In this document: positions 1 to 14,500 of the stretch, piece by piece | How positions within the stretch are numbered: the first letter of the stretch is position 1 | Layout: each line of letters starts with the position of its first letter | Translations under genes and position numbers: made by a program | The notes under the pieces: model-generated | Told to the model about the DNA's origin: nothing | The model's database searches: none | The model's input: the letters and a program-made list of their open reading frames with translations, nothing else | Assembly (NCBI GenBank): GCA_022419385.1 | Contig: JAJUBI010000007.1 | Coordinates: 33,768 to 97,767 of the forward strand | DNA length: 64,000 bases | Source: Paraconiothyrium sp. Pb-2020 | Taxonomy: Eukaryota > Ascomycota > Dothideomycetes > Pleosporales > Didymosphaeriaceae | Reading direction: 5' to 3'

Positions 1-357
1 CTTTCGGCTGCGCTGATTTCAGATCTGTCGTCGGTTTGTCTGTAGAGTCAATACTCATGGAATATTGAGCCGTACACACTTTTGTACACCAAAATAGCAA
101 AGTGTCCCGCTGGGAAAAGTACGTACCCCGATATCTAGGATTAGGCTTTCGGCTGCGCTGGTTTCAGATCTGTCATCCGCTTGTCAATTAGATAAATACC
201 CATAGAGATATTCAGCCCGTACACGTTTTTGTGCACGGAAATAGCAAAGTGTCCCGCTGGGAAAAGTACGTTCCCCAATAGCTGCGATTATACTTCCGGC
301 TGCGCTAATTCCAGATCTGCCGTCCGTTTGTCCGTAGGATTAATACTCATGGAGATA
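1..357. repeat. Satellite-like tandem repeat, ~146-bp unit, 2.4 copies
   Basis: Three successive units begin with cttYcggctgcgct at 1, 146 and 293, so the periods are 145 and 147 bp. The third unit is cut at about 357, where AT-rich repeat sequence takes over. Shared landmarks in each full unit are the start motif, cagatctg, a gtacac...gt(g/a)cac near-palindrome and agcaaagtgtcccgctggg. The array runs off the left edge, so its full length is unknown. The units are much richer in G+C than the transposons beside them and show little RIP-type damage. No open reading frame is evident. Confidence 0.85.
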
Positions 358-678
358 TATAAATATCTTATAACTAGAGAATAATATTTCTTATAGATTA
401 TTCTCTAGTTTATTAAAATAAATCTAAAGGTAGCTTCTTCTCTTATAATATATCTATTACTTCTATTTCTAGCCTAAGCCTAGCTCTTATAGATAGAATA
501 TATAGATTAGCTTTATTTTACCTATTTATTTAGGTAGAGTATATATAGTAATAATCTAGTATAACCTATATAGAGCCTAGAATAGTGTAGTAAGTAAGAT
601 TTTATTAAAGAAAAGTCTCTAACTTCTATAGTAGCTATAGCTAGAAAGAGCTACTAAACTATATTCTATAAGTACTAT
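353..678 (+). repeat. Repeat X, left copy (inverted relative to right copy)
   Basis: The first 187 bp (353-539) are nearly identical to the reverse complement of 46,760-46,947. The match starts at agatatataaatatct and ends at ggtagag. The left copy continues to 678, where the 5' end of a chromodomain-family LTR begins. The right copy is cut off at 539-equivalent by an LTR of the same family. Sequence is AT-rich with many TA dinucleotides, as expected after RIP. Identity of the parent element is not recognisable. Confidence 0.8.
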
Positions 679-1146
679 TATTACGGCTGCTACACCGTAA
701 TAGAATTATAGAAACTAAGTAATAACAGCCAACTAGTTAGATTATAAGATAAGTATTATAATTATAGGTTAAATACTAAGTATAATATAGACACATAATT
801 AAGGTTATATAATAGAATCTGTAGATCTATAGATACTAAGAATGTAGAGCTATAGAGTGAATTATAAATCTATATAATCTATAAATAGAGCCTACAGAGC
901 CTAGGTAGATAGTAGTATATAGAGATAATAATTACTACTAGTAATCTCTTATTATTAATTTATAATACAGTTTACTATATCTAGTTTTCTTATAGAAGAT
1001 TACCTTAAGTCTTTAGCAATATATTCTTATTATAGTAATTAATTAATATTTACTGCACATAACTTATATAACCCTATATACTACTTATCTCTTACTAGAA
1101 CCCTAACTAGGCCGCGGCTTACTATAGTGTTAAGAAGGCTATTACA
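679..1146 (+). repeat. 5' LTR of chromodomain element copy 1
   Basis: Begins TATTACGGCTGCTACACCG (a RIP-changed TGTTACGG) and ends GGCTATTACA. It is 468 bp and aligns along its whole length with six other LTRs in the window. No tRNA-type primer binding site follows it; the downstream bases are AT-rich and altered. Confidence 0.85.
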
Positions 1147-1149
1147 TTT

Positions 1150-4100
1150 AATAATTATATTTTAAGAGTCTCTATAGGTATATACCTAAGTTACCCTTAC
1201 TAAATAATAGCTCCTACAGTAAACTGACTAACGTTATTAACCTAACAGACCTAGTCTAGATAAAGAATAACTTAACTACCTAAATAAAGAAAACTAAAGG
1301 TAAAAAGATGCCTATAATAAGTTAGTAGAATAAGTAAAAGTATATTAGAGAGAAAGGGGGAAGGAGCCAATAAAATAATAAAAGAATAAATCTAGTAAAT
1401 AGAACTTAGAATAAGGAAGTAACCCTTAAAACTAGCTAATCTAGAAAAGTTTAATAGAATAAGGACTAAGCTTAGGGGTTCCTAGCCTCTATATCTCTCT
1501 ATTTAGATTTAAATTAAGAATACCTTAGAAAGAAGATTAGAAGTGGCTTATATAGTAATTACTTTATAGGCAAAGTAATAGATAGTTTAATAGTTACTTA
1601 TAGACTAGAGAAACTAAATAGATAACTAAAAAATAGAAACTAATTTTATCTTTAAGTATGCTACTTTAAGTAAAAACTCTAACTAACCTTTAGTAATATT
1701 AATATAAATATATAGCTAAATAAAACTCTTAAAGCTCTAATAGACTAAGACAGTAGTAGCCTATATATTAGTTTAAATAGCTAGCTAATAAAGTCTTAGA
1801 CTATAGGGAAAGCTCTAATATAGAAGTTCTATAAAGGACTTAAGTTAGATATTAGGATATAAGATAATTAGGATAGAGAAACTAATAACTCTTACCTATA
1901 ATAATTAAATAAGCTGTCTAAGTAGACATAAGTTATTCTATAGAAATAAATAATAAAGAGAAAGCAGATACAGCGTAAATAGCTAAAACTATAAAACTAT
2001 AATAAAGGGGATCTAATAGTCTTAGATGCTAATAAAGAAAAGGATTAAGTTAGATAATAAAGAAAAAGTAATATAAGAAGGCACTTACTTTAGCTATAGT
2101 AAAAAGGGCTATATTACTAGAAACTGCCTAAATAAAAGCTAGGAAAAGTCTGTAAAAAGGTATAAAGGAAAACTAAAGAAGCCGGAAACCTTAAAAAAAC
2201 TAAAGAGAAACTAGCTAGTAGTAAGAAATATAAACTACTATTAGGCTAAGTATTCTAGATATATATATATTATATATAAAGATAAAAAAGGACAAGATAC
2301 TAGCCTATAGAAGAAAGGCTAGCAGCAACTTAAGAAGGATAAATAATTCTATAGCTTAGAAGTAAAATGCCTAGGTTCTAGATTCTATAATACTAAAGAT
2401 TTAGAAAGCAAATCTAATAATAATAGAAAATAGTAACTTAATAAATTAGTAAATACCCTATTCTAGTTAACTCTAAGGGAACGAGCCCTTTTCTTATTAC
2501 TAGTATAGAAGGTACTATATCCCCTAGCAAAAGTGTCTGTATAGGGGGAATTAAATATTCTAGCCTACAGGACTAATATATAAGGTAGCTAGACTAGTTA
2601 AGACTAAAGATATATAATAAATAATTAAGGGCTTATACTTCTATTATAAGAATTTATATAGGAAAACTATCTATAAGGTTTATAAAAACTAGAAGATCTA
2701 GTTTCTATAAAATATAAAGTTTATAAGCTTTAATAAATGGTAGAATAAAATATAGTTCTAGTAAGGAAAATACTAAATAAAAGAATAGGCCTAATTACTA
2801 ATAAAATTAAGTAGGTAGATAAAGCTTATACGCCTTAAGTTAATAAAGTACTAGATCCTAATTAGGGAAGAATACTTAGATAGACTAATAAAACTAATAG
2901 AAGGGAATCTAATACTAACTAAACACTAAAATAATATTATAAGTTATTATATATATTATATTGTAGATAATTACCTAATATACCTAATCTAAAGAGGAAA
3001 TATTGCGCCTTCCTAATATAGGTAATAGATAACCCCTATAATAACCTTGTCCTAAGGGATAAAGTATATAGATAGTACCTAGAAAAGAAGTATAGGGGAT
3101 ACCTAGTACTAGCCCCTAGACCCCTCTTACTAATTAAATATAAAAGGGCAACCTTAGTATAAGTGCCCTAAGAATAAATGCCCTTAGTATATAGCTAAGA
3201 AAATATAGATAAAGTATTAGCTAAAAGGCAAAGAAGCCTTAAGAGGTATATAAGACTACATATTATAATTTAAGAGAATACTACAGAAAACTAATTAGAG
3301 TAATAATTAATAGTAGAGTAATAAAAACTTTATCTCTAAAAATTTATAGAAGATAAAGGGTCTACTATACTAATAAAATAGAGAAAAGAACCTATTTAAT
3401 ATTAAGGACTACCTTTTTAGGAACAAATCTATATAGAAATAACACTAGAAACCTTCTATCTAAAGACTAGTTATTAACAACTTTATTATAGACTTAGCTA
3501 AATAGATAATTAGTAAGATAATTCTAGAAATACTATAGCTAAAATAGGTTAACCTAACTATCTACTAGGGAACGAAATAAGTCTAATACCTATACTAGTT
3601 GCAGTAAATAAGAACTCACCCTAAATACTAGATTAATACTAGAGGTTTACAGATATCTTTAATAAACTAGAAGAATACCTTCTAGAAACACTAAATAGGA
3701 CTGTAAAATTAGACTAGAGAAAGAAATAACTATATAGGGACTAGTATATAAAATAATAAATAAGAACTTAAGGTTACTAAATATATTAAGAATAACTTAA
3801 ATAGAAATATATTAGCCTTTTAGTCTTCTACTGCTTATAGAGTCACCTTTATAGAAAAGAAGAACAACCCAGAACTATAGTTCTATATTAACTTTAGAAA
3901 AATAAATGCTATTATAATTAAAGATAGGTACTTATTACCCTTAATCTTAGATTTATAAGACTAACTCTAAGACGTAAAAATTTTTACCTACTTAAATATA
4001 AAGAATGCGTACTACTAAATTAGAATAAAGAAAGGTAAGGAATAGAAAACCGCCTTTAGAATAAAGTTAGGGTTATTTAAGTATAATATTATACCCTTTA

Positions 4101-6580
4101 GGCTTACTAATACCCTAGCTATCTTTTAGAGGTAAATTAACACTGTGCTCTAAGGATATATTAGTAAGTATACTATAGTATATCTAGATAATATCTTAAT
4201 ATACTTAAATAATAAACAAGACTACTAAAAGTATATAAAAGAAGTACTAAACTATATAAGTAAAGCTAAGCTATATCTAAAGCTTAAGAAATATAAATTC
4301 TATATTACCTAAACTATTTTTCTAAGGTTTATAGTAGAACCTAGAAAGCTTAAGATTAAGTAAATAAAGCTCTAGAGATTTTAATTAGAAAACTAGAAAA
4401 TATTAAAATATCTAATTTTTTTAGAATTTTATAATATTGCAGGAAGTTTATTCTAGACTAGATAAAGATAATAGAGCCCCTTATAAGGCTAATAAAGAAA
4501 GAAGTACCCTTTAAATAGATAGATAAATACTAATAAGTAATAGATTAACTTAAGAAAGAATTTGCTAAGAAACCTATTTTATAAATCTTTAATCTGCTAT
4601 CTGCATATAGAGATAGATATATTAAATTTTGCTATAGAGTGCTTACTCTAGTAAGATCTAGAAATAGATAAAAAGCACCTATATAGCTATTACTTCTAAA
4701 AAATATAAAAAGCTAAACTTAACTATAATATCTATAATAAAGAGATATTAGTAATAGTTAAAGTGTTTAAGAATAGAGAACTTACCTCTAAGGTATAAAA
4801 TACTAAATACTAGTCTTTTTAGACTATAAAACTTAATAGGATTTATAATAAATAAGGCCCTTATACCCTAGTAAGTAAGATAGGCACAGACTATTAATAT
4901 ATAATTTTAAGATTATACACACCTAAGGATAGAAAACCTTTAGGCAGATACCTTAAGTAGAAGACCTAACTTATAAGAAAAAGCTAAAGTATTAGGGGCC
5001 CTACTTTAATTTAATAAAGACGTACTATTATCTATAATATACTAAAGCTGGCGTAATAATAGAAACCTAGACTAGTATATAGTATAACTAGATTAAAAAG
5101 GAAACAGTAATTAGTAATAAAAATAAGCTACCTACCTATAGAATAAAATATAAGAATAATATCTATAAGGTCTTTAATAGAATCTTTATTCTGCTAAGAT
5201 TTAATATAAGTTTATAAGATAATTCTATAAGGCACCGTATACAGCTACTAGAATTAAATAAATAATAGAATAACTAATAAGGGACTACTTCTCTTAAGCC
5301 TAATAGATAGTTATAGAAGTCTTACGCAACTGCGCTAACTACTACTAAAATAAACTAAATAGGTATACACTATATAGATAACTATAACTATAAAGTTTCT
5401 AATTAACTATAGGGTATAGTTATAATAGACTTTATTACAGGACTACTAAAATCTAAGAACCTAGATAATAAGGTAGAATATAATAAATTATAGTTATTAT
5501 TAATAAAGTAACTAAGTACGCATACTTCTTACTATATAAAGAGGTTAGTAAAGTAGAGTATATAGCTTTCTACTTTACTTCTATAGTAATAGTATAATAT
5601 AGAGCTCTAGATAAAATTATTATAGATAGAGATATTTACTTTATATTAAGTTTAGTAAATAGTATTTACCCTTATAGGTATTAAGCATAGCATGTTAATA
5701 GCCTATTATCTATAAATAGATAGGTAGACAGAATAAATAAACTAGATAGTAGAATAGTTTCTTAGGTTACCTAAACTATTAATAGAATAACTAGGTAGAG
5801 TTACTTCCTATAGCATAACTAGCCTATAATAGCTTATAATATAGTGCTACTAGAGTTTTACTATTCTTTATAAACTACAGATTTAACCGCAGCCTACTAA
5901 GTACCTAGAACTATAAGGTCTTAGAGTATAGATAGAGAATAATAGGCTAAGAAAATTATATAAATTTATAGCTAACTCTAGTAAGACGCTATATTTCTAT
6001 AAGAAAAAATAGGAAATACTATAATCTTAAGTATAAGCCTACGCCTACGCTAGAGAAGAAAGAAAGTCTAGCTACTATAAAAAAATATTACTAGTAAACA
6101 ACTATTAAATAAACTAGACTACCTAAAAATTAGACTATATAAGGTTTAGAATAAATTACTCTAGTTTTTTAAATATAACTTCTAAATAGTATAAATATAC
6201 CTAGTATTCTATATAGCTCTCTTAGAGAAGGCACTATAGATATAAACCTATAGTCTATAAAGTAGATATATATAGAGAATAATAAGAAGAATGAAGTAGT
6301 AAGTATTAATAGATACTAACTAGTAAATAGTTAGAGTTACTATAAAGTTAAATGCTAGGACGCGACAAGAAGGGAAACCTATAGAATAATACCTAGAAAC
6401 TAGAAAGTAACCTTAACTACCCTAAGAAGTTAGAAAATATTAGCTAAACTAATCTTTAAAGAAAGCCTAGAGATATTAGACTAAGGGCTAGATTACCTTA
6501 TAGTAAACTATAAAGATTACTACTATTAGAGAAGGTATAAATAGTATTTTAAGAGGCTACTTTACCCTTCTTAGAACTAT
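1150..6580 (+). pseudogene. Dead gag-pol of chromodomain element copy 1
   Basis: When TAG/TAA codons are read as altered Gln codons, gypsy polyprotein blocks appear in order: the Gag zinc knuckle near 2100, a reverse transcriptase block of the type INFRKINAITIKDRYLLP near 3890, an FLRFIVEP block near 4325, an integrase core around 5400-5900, and a chromodomain block of type SNLNYPKKLE near 6410. Small indels also break the frame. It would have encoded a replication polyprotein; in its present state it cannot. Confidence 0.8.
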
Positions 6581-7145
6581 TTATAAACTAGCGCTTTTAA
6601 TCTACTTCTTTCTAATCTAGCTTAGCCTTAAGAAACACTAACTATTAATTCTTCTACTTATTAAGAAGTTTCTTCTACTTCTAAAGTTATAATACCTTAG
6701 CTTAGGCTATAGCTAGGTATCTAAATTACTTTTAAGCCTTTTAGCCTTAGCTAGTTTAGCTTAAATTTTAGCTTAGGAGACTAGTATTACGCACTAAGAA
6801 TAATTAGTTCTAAAAAGAAATTATAACTAACTATATACTTTTAGTAATAGACACGCTATTAATATTATAAAACCTTAAATATTAGAATAAATATAGGCTT
6901 TATAAGCAGAACCTAGGTATATTATATAGTAAAAGTATATAAGAAATTTTAAGCCTATTATAATAAGAATAAGGTATAGCTAGAAATCTATAACCTATTT
7001 TATTAGTAAGAGTAAGTTGTTTATTAGTCTTATAAGAAGGTATAAAGGGCATAATAAACTACTATATAATAGGGCTTACCCTACTAATATAGTAAACCCC
7101 TGCAACAGATAAATCTTTAGGCTAAAGATATAGAAGGGGAGATAG

Positions 7146-7604
7146 TGTTATAGCTACTATACTATAATAGAATTATAGAAACTAATATAATAATAGTAGT
7201 AACTAGTTAATTATAAGATAAGTATTATAATTACGGTTAGATGCTAAGACAATATAGATATATAATTAAGGTTATATAATTAGATCTATAGATCTATAGA
7301 ATAGAGCTATAGAGCCTAAATCTATAAAATCTATATATAGAGTCTATAAAGCCTAGGTTAGATAGTAGTATATAGAGATAACAGATTGCTACTAGTAATT
7401 TTTTATTATTAATCTATAATATAGTTTACTATATCTAGTTTTCTTATAGAAGATTACCCTTAAGTCTTTAGCAATATATTCTTATTATAGTAATTAATTA
7501 ATATTTATATATACGTAACTTATATAACCCTACACACTACTTATCTCTTAATAGAAACCCAACTGGGCCGCGGCTTACTACAGTGTTAAAAAGGCCCTGT
7601 TACA
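7146..7604 (+). repeat. 3' LTR of chromodomain element copy 1
   Basis: Begins TGTTATAGCTACTATACTA directly after a purine-rich tract and ends GGCCCTGTTACA. It is 459 bp and homologous to 679-1146. Confidence 0.85.
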
Positions 7605-10600
7605 AGAATCTAGGTAAGATAATAGTAGGTATAATAGAGCTAACAGATTTTATAGGTTAAAGTAAACCCGCGAAAAGAGTATAAAAAGAGAAATAAATAT
7701 AACCCCTTTATATAAGTATAATTAAAATAACTACCTCTAAGAATACTAACAGCCTTTTAGCCCTAGCTAATAAGCACTCAGCACATTAATAAGCTATAAC
7801 TAACTATATTAAACCTACTAATACCTCTAGGCTATTGCCTATTATAATACCTACTAGATATATAGGCACTCTACTACCTAAGAACCTATTAGACTAGACC
7901 TAGAGCCTTAAAAATATAGTTACTAAAATTGCAAAAGTAATATAAGTAATAAGTATAAAAGTGACTACCTAGAACCTATTCTAATATAGAGTAGTAGAAC
8001 TAAATCTATAGGCTTCTTAGCTGCCCCTTATATTTAATAGTAATAATATTACCTATTTCCTATGCAAATATAAGAAAAGAGCCAGCTACTATAGTTACTT
8101 ACTAAAGAAAATAGTAGAGCGCCTTAGAGGTTACTATACTATAGAGGTCTAAAAGGTTATTAAGTACTTTAGTACTATTAAATACACTAATATAATTATA
8201 AATAAGGATTAGTTATATATACGTAAGAATATAAGAGTATACTAGAGATCTAGAAACTAAGCCTAACTTAAAGAAAGTAAGATAGCACTCTAATAATAGC
8301 TTCTTAAATATTAGTAAATAGACTAGCTAAATATATAAAAGTACCTTAATTACTTCTTAGTTAGGTTTAGATGCTGTGTTAAAGTAGTAAGTATATACTA
8401 AGAGGACAAAGCATTCTATACTCTAAGAGGCCTTTAGCTAAAGCTAGTAGTTAAGATCCTAATAAAAAATAACTAGTTAGTAGACTAGTAAGAAGGTATA
8501 GATTATAATATAATTATAAAGTTCTTAAACCTAAAAATATAGAAACAGTATTAGAAATATCTCTTATAACCTAGAAAGCTACTATTCCTAAAGCTAATAA
8601 CCTCTTAGAGTCTAGTAGAAATAGAAAACTATAGAGATAATAGATTTAGATTTTAGTAGCCTAAATATACACTAGTGTACCCCTATAGAACTCTAGAAGT
8701 GTAAGCGCCCCTAGGCTCTAAGCCTATATAAAATAAAATTAATAATTTAGTAGATAGGCTTAGAAATATAACTCTAAATTAGATAATAATTTAATACTAG
8801 AACCCCTAAGAGAACAAACTCCTTAGTAAGCTAGTTATTTAGTATAAAGTAGAGTAGAAAGTAGGATAAAAACTAGTAAATATAATAATAATATATCTAA
8901 GCAGCTCTTAAATACTATAGAATAAATATAGATAGCCTAGAATAAGGGTATAGGCCTATTAGCCCTAGAACTAATAGTTAGAATACTATAACTAAGGCTA
9001 GCAGCTACCAGCAGCCTTATAAGTCTAGCAGCACTAGAGACTAATAGACTTTTAAGTAGAATATAGTACTACGCCTATATATATAATATTAGCTATAGTA
9101 GTAGGTTTAGGGGGAGTAATAAATAATAGCTGTTTTAAATATAGTAGAAACTATAAAGATAAGGTTAGAGTATACCTAGAGAAATAGTGTATAGTTAATA
9201 ATAGATAGTTCTAGTATAATACTAATATAAGGCGACTCTAATAGGGCATAGGCCTAAGCTAATTTTAGGGTAATAGGGATATTAGTAGAATAGGCCTATA
9301 TTTCTACTAGAATAAGTATTTCTAAGATCTAGTATAGCGGCAGTTCTAGTAAGATCTACTTAAAGCTAGAGCCCTATAGATACTAGAGAAGGTTAAAAAT
9401 AGAGCCTATATATTAGTAGTAATATACTAAGTAGAATTATTAGGTGTTAACAGTATAATAATTATAATTAATAAAAGTAGGGCATTAGGTCTTATTAATA
9501 AAAATAAGTTTAAAAGAGAATAGAGAGAACTGCATATTCTAATAGACTTTTAAAAGTAGGTAGGGTAAGTTGTAGGTATTAGCTTAATAGCTATATACTA
9601 TAAACAAAAAGAAAGTCTAAGAGAGTAATAGATAGTACTAGTAGTATTAGTAATACTAAGACTAGAAATATAAGTATAAAAAAATAATAAAAGTATTATT
9701 TAGATCTTATATAGCACAGGTAAGCGAGTTAACTTTAATAATATAGAAATAAAAGATATAGATAAGCTAAATAATATAGGACTTAGATAGAAATTTATAG
9801 CACTAAAGAAAAAAACTAGGCAGCTAAAGCTAGTAAATAGCCTTATTAGAGATATAGATTATATAATTAAATAGCTCCTAGACACCTATATATAGGTTAG
9901 TATATATAATATTCTAAGCAATATACCCTTACTTAAGAAAGTACTATTTAAAGACAGCCTTATAAAAAAATAAACTAAGTAGCTTAGCCTTTAAGAAGTA
10001 TATATATAAGTAGAGAAGATTAACTATAGTATAGAGTAGATAGCGCACTTAAGGGTCTTTTAGATAAAAGAAGTAAGAGTTCTATTATTTATATTAGTTA
10101 AGTTTAGTAGTAGACAGCTACTATAATATAGCCTATATAATTTATACTTCTCTTAAGCGCCTTCTCTAGCCTATTTAGTAGATTTAGCTATAGTAGCTAA
10201 GGTGTAGTTTAGCTACTAGTATTAAATAGGTATAATAGTAGACTAACAGACTCTTAATAATAAATCTAGAGTAAAATATATAAAGAGAGATTGCCTAAAG
10301 ATTCTCTACTATATTTAAATAGTAAGAATTAATATACTTCTTAATATAGGTATAGAGCTTAACACTATCTAAATAATAATAGTAGAGAGCGCTAGACTAT
10401 AGATTATATTAATACTTTAGGCCCTATAAAATATAAAGCTAATAACAATAAATAGAAATTATAAAGAATTTTAGGGAATTGTCTTCTATGCTCTAGTAGT
10501 AGTAGAGGAAGTTACTATTAAGATAATACTCTTTATTATAAAGTTACTATCTAGCCTAGTAATTTTAGGCAACCCTTTCCTAGTAGATAAAAAAATAGAG

Positions 10601-13600
10601 TTTATATATATAATAATAGGTAAACGTACTATAAGCTGCACTAGAGAATAGAGACTATAGTACCTATTTTATTACTACCTATCTAGATTCTATAAACCTA
10701 CAGAGAGAACTATATAGATTAGAAAATAGAGTAGAAGTATAGAAACTAAGCACTACGCCTCTAAAGAAGAAGACTTAGAATATACCTCTAATAATCTCTT
10801 AGTACTGCCTAGAGTCTAGTTCTTTAGGCTGTCTTAGTTAGAGATAAGAACTAAGAAGGTATTAGACCCTATATATAAAAGGTAAAGCTAGAGAAGGAAT
10901 ACTCTTCCCTAGTCTAAGAACCCCCCTTAACTTTAGAATAACTTACTAAAATATAGATAAAAATTAGTTATCTATTTCTACTACTAAGAACTTTGTCTAC
11001 TATAGCTACTAAGGGACTATTAGGTAGAATACTAATAGTAGAATAGTTATTTAGAATAATAAGCCTAATAGTGGCTAGAGGCGCTAGGGTATAATAAGAA
11101 AGTAAATAAGATTCTACACTTCTTAGCTGTATAAATAAAATTAGAGAAGTAGATAGTATAAAAAGTAAATATATTCTAGAAAAAGTAGGCTAAGTAGGCA
11201 GAGTAAGAACCTATTAGTTTTAAAATTATAACTATATATAAGTCTAAGAATAAGAAGGTTAACCTAGTATATAATTTTATTATAAAACTATAAGAAGTAG
11301 AAGGCTATAGTAACTAAAAGAAGTATATAAAGATATTTTAATAAGCTATAGACTACAGTGTATAGGTATTTAATAGCTACTTTTAACTCTAATAGGTAGA
11401 CTAGCTAAGAGGGTACTAGTTAATATAAGAGTATATAGTAGAAATAAAAGTTAGGCTAGATCTCTGCCCTTAAGAATATAAGATACTAAAAGAGATACTA
11501 TACTAGAGGGAATCTACCTTATTTTTTAACTTCTCTAAGAGTAGTAGAGTTTATAAAGACATAGTACCTCTAGTAAAAATATATATAGTACTATATAAAG
11601 TATAGAAAAAGCTGCAATTCTCTATTTCTTATATATTATAAGATGTTGTTATTAAAATAATATAGTAGTAACTAGACTAAGGCACTCTTAGATATAGCTG
11701 CAGCCTATACTATAACCCCTAGTTTCTAGTTAAGAAAAAGAATACTAAATATTAACTAATTAATAATACTTAGAAGATTAACAGGGTTACTATATATAAT
11801 ATAAATCTACTACTAAACTCTAATAAGTTCTTAGAGAAGTTTATAGGCTATTATATTATTTCCCTTATTAACTTCTTTTTAGAATATAACTAAATTCTAC
11901 TATATAAAGACTTTATAGTAATTACAGTATTTACTATACCCTTAGAACTAGTAGAATAGTGTACTCTACCTATAGTATAACTAATTCTATTATAGAATTT
12001 ATTAGAATAGTTATAAAGATTTTTAAAACTAGATCCCCCTACGCTGTATACTATATATAGATAATATTATAGTTAAGGGCCCTAAGACTAACTATAATAG
12101 AGAGGCTATTAAGCCTAGTATTTATTAATATATAGTAGAGCATATTATTAATCTTAACTATATTCTAGTAGATAGAATTAGTAGGTATAACAGCCTCTAT
12201 AAAGAAATTAGACTAGTGTTATATATCTATAGGTATAGTGGGCTATATAATTAATAAAGAAGGGCAGCACCTAGCTAAAAAGAAAGTAGAAAAGATTATT
12301 AGATAGCTAGTGCAAATTATACTAAGATATCTAAATATTTCTTAGAGTATATATATACTACTAAATCTAGGTATAGAACTTATAAAAATTACCTCCCCTA
12401 TATTTAACCTGCTTAAGAAAGGTATAGTATTAAATAAATAATTAAGGCTACTACTGCCTAAGCTATACTAAAGTGAGAATTATAGAAGCCCTAGTACTAG
12501 TCTTTATAAAATACTTAGAGCCTATTTAGAATATTATAATTATAGTAGATAGTAGTAAGAAAGAATAGAGTATAGTTCTCTAGTAAATAGGGAAAAATAG
12601 CCTAGTTTACCCTATATAGTTTAAGTCGGGGTGTAGTCTATTAGTAAAAGAAACTAAACTTAGAGAAATATAAATATAAAGAACTTCTGCTAGTGCTAAA
12701 GAAGTTTTAATCCTAGATTTATAGAGTATACTATAGTAGAAACAGACTTAAAAATACTAATTATATAGTTAAATTAGAGTATAACAGACCTGCCTAGTAT
12801 ACTAATTACCTAATAGCTAGCCCTCTTAAATTTATAGAAGTTTAATATTTACTATATTCTAGAGTATAAAATATATGGCTAATATTCTCTTAAGGCACCT
12901 AGAAGTACTAGAATAGAAACTCTCTAAAAAGTTAGAGAATAATACAGATATACTAGTTAACTAATTATTAGAAAGTCTCTAGTTAAATGCATATTCTACT
13001 ATAGGGCCACCTTAATAAGTATAGCTTATATATATATAAAATATAATAATAGTAGCTAATAATATCTTAGAGACTCTTATAATAGAAGAATTCTAAAATA
13101 TTACTTACTAGCTTACTATACTCTAGTTCCCCTTAGGTATATTAAGGGTAGAGCACTGCTAGATCTACTAGGTATTAAAGAAGTTTTAAGTGCTTTATAA
13201 AGCCCTATAGTATTATTTATTAGGGGATAGGCCTTTATAAAGGGTTGTAGATAACTCTAAGAGATAATTAAATATTCTAAAAGTACTATATAATAAATTA
13301 GAATATTAAGGCTGCAAAGAAACCTAGCGTAAAGTTACTATATAATACTACTAGTAGAATATATATAAATTAGTTAAATAGTATATAAGCAGCTATATAG
13401 AATATTAACTCTATAGTGTATAAAGGGTATATAAGAAGCTATACCCTATATAGGGAATAGACCTAATCTTTAAATAAGTTACTATTAATATAGTCTATAT
13501 ACCTAAAGGCCTATATAGTAAGTAATTTCTAGTAGTTGCCTACAACTATACTTTAGGCTGGCTAGAGGTAAAAGTACTTACTAAGAATAACTTAGAGTCT

Positions 13601-14500
13601 ATAGTATATTTTCTAGAGAAGTCTATCTTCTCTAGATAGAGTCTACCTTTTTAACTTTCTATTAATAGAGGACCTAAGAACAAAGGTCTAGTTAAGGCCT
13701 TAGTAGAATAGTATAAAGTAGAGTAGGTTATATCTAGTATATACTATTTCTAGGGGTAAGGCCTAATTAAGCGCAGCTATAAAGAGCTTATTAGAGTGTT
13801 AAGAAAAATAAAGGGTAACTAGGTAAAAAATTTATATTTAGCGCTATAGGCTAATAGGGTTATAGTTAAGTAATCTACTAGTAAAATGCCAGCTTTTCTT
13901 ATCTATAGTAGAGACTATATCCTGCCTATTAAACTTAGTATTCCTATCTAGCAGATAATTGCATAGGGCTAGATTTATACTATAGAAAAACTTCTTACTG
14001 CTAGAGTAAGGTAGTTTAAAAAGTAGGATAAAAGACTATAAGAATTAGTTAACTAAATAATTTAGCTATAAGAAGTAAATAAGAAATAGTTTAATACCTA
14101 ATATACTCTTAGAGTAGAGGAACTGTAAGTAGAAGACCTAGTTTTAGTATAAAATATATTTTAAGCTAGTAATATAAGTGCTAAAGTTAAGCTTATACTA
14201 TAGTATAAAGGTCTATTTTAAATCTATACTATAGTGCCTAATAGCTTAGGGTAGTATTAGCTTAAGGATCTAGATAGCACGCCGTTTTATATATAAATGC
14301 TAGGCAACAGAGTAGTTAAATTTTATTAATAGGTAGAATTAAATTTACAGGAAATTCTAGACTAGTATATATAGGATAACTCTAAGAATACATTAGACTT
14401 ACCTATTAACCTAGTATAGAAGAAAGTAAATCTAGGTAATAATAAAACTATAGAACTATAGAAACCTACTAATACAGCCTTTTAGTATAGGTTATAACGC
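7605..14500 (+). mobile_element. Second Ty3/gypsy lineage, RIP-degraded (right edge approximate)
   Basis: This belongs to a different gypsy lineage from the chromodomain family. Reading altered Gln codons through, one finds a Gag-like region around 8060-8900, a retropepsin-type segment ending in a VILGNPFLVD-like block near 10,555-10,590, a reverse transcriptase with an INNTQKINRVTI-like block near 11,750 and an FF-x-x-Y-x-Q block near 11,870, and an integrase core around 13,460-13,800 with the GPKNKGLVKAL and LIKRGYKELI blocks. A GPY/F-like tail runs to about 14,400. LTRs could not be delimited; the left side abuts the 3' LTR of copy 1 directly. All frames are closed by TAG/TAA. Confidence 0.75.

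Larger units (their letters stand above)
679..7604 (+). mobile_element. Ty3/gypsy chromodomain LTR retrotransposon, copy 1, RIP-degraded
   Basis: The element has LTRs at both ends and the order Gag, protease, reverse transcriptase, RNase H, integrase, chromodomain. Visible remnants (approximate positions) are a CCHC-type zinc knuckle at 2090-2135, a reverse transcriptase with the YLDxIL block at 3830-4340, RNase H at 4560-5010, integrase at 5390-5900, and a chromodomain-like tail at 6290-6440. A purine-rich tract (gaaggggagatag) precedes the 3' LTR. Every frame carries many TAG/TAA codons where Gln is expected, so nothing is translatable. The 5 bp outside the two LTRs (actat and agaat) do not match, so no target duplication is seen. 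Class and orientation are certain; domain edges are approximate. Confidence 0.88.
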
